Below, in pieces: positions 44,978 through 46,868 of a stretch of 46,868 nucleotides of DNA. The stretch comes from a virus. Location of the stretch: the IMG/VR virus record IMGVR_UViG_3300031825_000370, positions 1 through 46,868 of that record. One strand, 5' to 3'. Below the pieces are notes generated by a model, which was given only the letters and a program-made list of their open reading frames with translations, ran no database searches and had not been told where the DNA came from. A program made the position numbers and the translations under genes. Positions within the stretch are counted from its first letter, which is position 1; each line of letters begins with the position of its first letter.

Positions 44978-45369
44978 TGCGGACCTTTGATATCGCTCCG
45001 GGCTCATTTTTCTTCGTGGACGATGATGGAAACATCATGTCGCAAGAAGAAGCGCAGGACCTTATTAAGAGGCAAAGCAGAGACGATGAGGAGGGAAACA
45101 TGCCGGCATCACCCACCAATGCCGTCGCCGCTGAGCGCATAGCCGACAAGCGCGGGTTCGAGCGCGGCTCCGACCGGTGGGGCCAGGTGCACGCCTGCGC
45201 GGCGGAGGAGTTGGCAGCAGCAGAGGCCCGTGGACGCGCCGCGGCGTTTGCCCAGGCCCGAGCGCTCTGCGATGGGCGGTTCATCCCGCCGCACGGCACG
45301 GCGCAATACCGCCAGGGCGCCGGCGAGGTTCAGGCCGCCATCGCGCGGGCAATCGAGCAGATGAGGTGA
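44977..45369 (+). CDS. Accessory protein
   Basis: 130 aa, MRTFDIAPGSFFFVDDDGNI, then ERGSDRWGQVHACAAEELAA and a helical end. ATG 44977 shares its A with the preceding stop; a GTG at 44974 is an alternative. Unknown. Confidence 0.55.
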   Translation: MRTFDIAPGSFFFVDDDGNIMSQEEAQDLIKRQSRDDEEGNMPASPTNAVAAERIADKRGFERGSDRWGQVHACAAEELAAAEARGRAAAFAQARALCDGRFIPPHGTAQYRQGAGEVQAAIARAIEQMR

Positions 45370-45372
45370 GCG

Positions 45373-45636
45373 ATGGCGCCCCGAGCTGAAATGCCCCTGT
45401 TCCCGGACGAGGTGGACATCGCGCGGGCGGTGCTCGGGCCGGGCCGGGTGAGCGACTGGAAGTGCCTTGCCCCATCCCTTGAGCGGCAGGGCCTGCCACA
45501 GGTCGATCCGGTGTTCGGCGGCCGCTACTGGCCGGCGGTGAAGGCATGGATGGACCGGCGCGCGGGGCTCACTACCATGACGGTGCCGGCTCGACCACGA
45601 GAAGGCGATACCAGGAAGAGGGAGACATGGGACTGA
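45373..45636 (+). CDS. Excisionase-like winged-helix protein
   Basis: 87 aa. MPLFPDEVDIARAVLGPGRV, APSLERQGLPQVDPVFGGRY, WPAVKAWMDRR. Short proteins with 'G.P..dp..gGRy...v..w.d.r' next to tyrosine integrases are AlpA/Xis-type DNA binders that steer excision. The overlap with the integrase start (10 nt) supports this. GAGGTGAGCG lies before the ATG. The recombination role is inferred. Confidence 0.75.
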   Translation: MAPRAEMPLFPDEVDIARAVLGPGRVSDWKCLAPSLERQGLPQVDPVFGGRYWPAVKAWMDRRAGLTTMTVPARPREGDTRKRETWD

Positions 45637-46868
45637 AACAAACCACCGACGCCCCAGGCCTGAAATGGCGAAGGGAGCACACGGCGGCGTATTGGGTTGC
45701 GCGCGCCGATTTGGTCAAAAAGGGGTTCAAGCCGTCCACGGTGAGGATTCACTTCGACCCCGCAGACCAGATGCACATGCAGCACATCGCGGCGCGGTGC
45801 CGCGATCTTCAGGGCCAGATGCTGGAGTGGTCAGGCGAGCAGCGGAAGGCACCGCGCAACGTCTATGACGGCACCCTGCGATCGCTGGTCCGCCTCTACC
45901 AGACGGACCCGGAGAGCCCCTATCACGAGCTGCGCCCCCGCTCGCGAGGCTTCTACGATTACGGCCTCACGCTCCTCGACAAGTATGTGGGCGGCTCCGA
46001 CATCTCCGAAGTCACCGGGCCGGACGTGCGGCGCTGGTACAAGAAGCTGAAGGAGCCGGCGCCCCTCACCACCGCCCAGAAGGAACGCGGCGTTACCGAG
46101 AACCCCGAGCGCGTTCGTCGGGCCTATGCCGCAATCCAGATGCTCCGGGTGGTCATCAACTATGGTCGCACCCTCAAGCTGAAGGAATGCCGCGACCTTG
46201 GCGACGCGCTGTCCGCCATGGAGTTCAAGGGCGTCCAGAGGCGCGAAACCCGGATCACGCACGCCCAGGTGTGCGCCTTCCGAAAAGCCGCGCACGAGGC
46301 CGGCCGGCCGTCCATGGCGCTCGGCATCACGCTCCAGTTCGACCTCGGCATGCGCCAGCGCGACGTGATCGGCGAATGGCTACCGGACACCTCTCCCGGC
46401 ACCGAGGGGATCGTGGATCACGGCCTACGGTGGAGCGACGGCCTCACCTTCAGCCATATTGCTGGCGCGGTCCTGCGGAAGCGGACCAGCAAGACGGGCA
46501 AGGTGGTGGAGCACGATCTGGCGCAGCTCCCGGACACGCTCGCCGAACTGGAGCGCATCCCGCCGCTCCGCCGTATCGGCCCCCTGGTGCTCAACGAGGA
46601 GACGGGCCTGCCCTACAAGCGGCGCGTCTATGCGAAGTGGTTTCGCATCATCGCCCGTGCAGCAGGCATCCCCGATGAGGTGTGGAGCATGGACGCGCGG
46701 GCCGGCGCGGTGACGGAAGCCCTCGATGCCGGCGCCCAGCCCATGGACGTGATGAACGCCGCCGGGCACACCCAGCTCTCGACGACGCAGGGCTATGACC
46801 GCACCACGCTTAAGAAGACCGCGCGCGTGGCGCAGCTCCGGGTAGCGAGCCGCAAGAACGAGGGGTGA
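45627..46868 (+). CDS. int: Tyrosine integrase
   Basis: 413 aa from MGLKQTTDAPGLKWRR. The N-terminal ~195 residues include arm- and core-binding helices (FYDYGLTLLDKYVGGSDISE). The catalytic domain carries Arg243 (FDLGMRQRDVIG), Lys289 (RKRTSKTGKVV), Asp356-Ala-Arg358 (SMDARAGAVTEA, with Asp where many family members have His), His381 (NAAGHTQLSTTQGYDR) and the nucleophile Tyr390. It catalyses site-specific recombination between attP and a host attB. It is the last gene of the rightward early operon; the sequence stops at its stop codon, so attP lies outside or is not recognisable. Confidence 0.95.
   Translation: MGLKQTTDAPGLKWRREHTAAYWVARADLVKKGFKPSTVRIHFDPADQMHMQHIAARCRDLQGQMLEWSGEQRKAPRNVYDGTLRSLVRLYQTDPESPYHELRPRSRGFYDYGLTLLDKYVGGSDISEVTGPDVRRWYKKLKEPAPLTTAQKERGVTENPERVRRAYAAIQMLRVVINYGRTLKLKECRDLGDALSAMEFKGVQRRETRITHAQVCAFRKAAHEAGRPSMALGITLQFDLGMRQRDVIGEWLPDTSPGTEGIVDHGLRWSDGLTFSHIAGAVLRKRTSKTGKVVEHDLAQLPDTLAELERIPPLRRIGPLVLNEETGLPYKRRVYAKWFRIIARAAGIPDEVWSMDARAGAVTEALDAGAQPMDVMNAAGHTQLSTTQGYDRTTLKKTARVAQLRVASRKNEG

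Noticed and set aside
45627-46868. attP site near the integrase
   Set aside because: The window ends at the integrase stop codon; no tRNA 3' end or core repeat is visible within it.

Overview
The window reads as one temperate podovirus genome (prophage or excised form) of high G+C. Gene density is phage-like, start and stop codons overlap constantly, and there are no host housekeeping genes. The high G+C and the style of the small accessory genes suggest an alphaproteobacterial host (Hyphomicrobiales type); this is inference. Virion genes are T7/epsilon15/BPP-1-like: podoviral portal, ~320-aa coat, Bbp16-type cement protein, gp11- and gp12-like tail tube proteins, and two giant internal virion proteins. 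A tyrosine integrase and two Cro/CI-like repressors make it temperate. The first and last bases are stop codons of phage genes, so no att site is visible.

Layout. (1) 1-25.9 kb, all leftward except one small gene: late module. In transcription order it holds small terminase, a frameshifted small gene, large terminase, portal, scaffold, coat, cement protein, a LEM/HeH-type protein, an initiator-tRNA-like gene, tail tube A and B, internal virion proteins (one with a SleB-like wall hydrolase domain, one 1,938-aa polyvalent protein with ADP-ribosyltransferase-like and zincin-like motifs), tail fibre, SGNH-esterase spike, GH19 endolysin, 3-TM holin and a membrane coiled-coil protein. A 9-bp motif, GTGCGTTGC, recurs nine times in this module, always in the same orientation and mostly just downstream of a stop codon and 23-70 nt before the next start. 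(2) 25.9-26.7 kb: a control region with a perfect 16-bp palindrome in front of a rightward HTH gene and a zinc-ribbon gene, closed by a bidirectional terminator. (3) 26.7-32.9 kb leftward: replication and regulation (HU/IHF-like protein, XRE protein, DUF1376 replication protein with internal direct repeats, DnaA-domain-IV-like protein, DNA methyltransferase, PD-(D/E)XK resolvase, Cro-like repressor). (4) 32.9-34.3 kb: immunity region with a rightward CI-like repressor, an AT-rich unknown gene and a leftward lipoprotein. Operator-like palindromes TTGCA-N5-TGCAA occur at both ends. (5) 34.3-46.9 kb rightward: a long, translationally coupled early operon with a RecE-like exonuclease, RecA-fold ATPase, many small accessory proteins, an excisionase-like protein and the integrase.

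How it would work (inference): the repressor(s) bind the palindromes around 32.87-32.95 kb and 34.20-34.27 kb and silence the rightward early promoter. On induction the early operon supplies recombination and excision functions, the leftward 32-26.7 kb genes replicate the genome, and the HTH/zinc-ribbon pair at 26.2 kb is well placed to switch on the leftward late module. The most unusual items are the nine-copy intergenic motif, the initiator-tRNA-like gene with a very short D-arm, the palindromic operator array, and the enzyme-bearing ejected protein.
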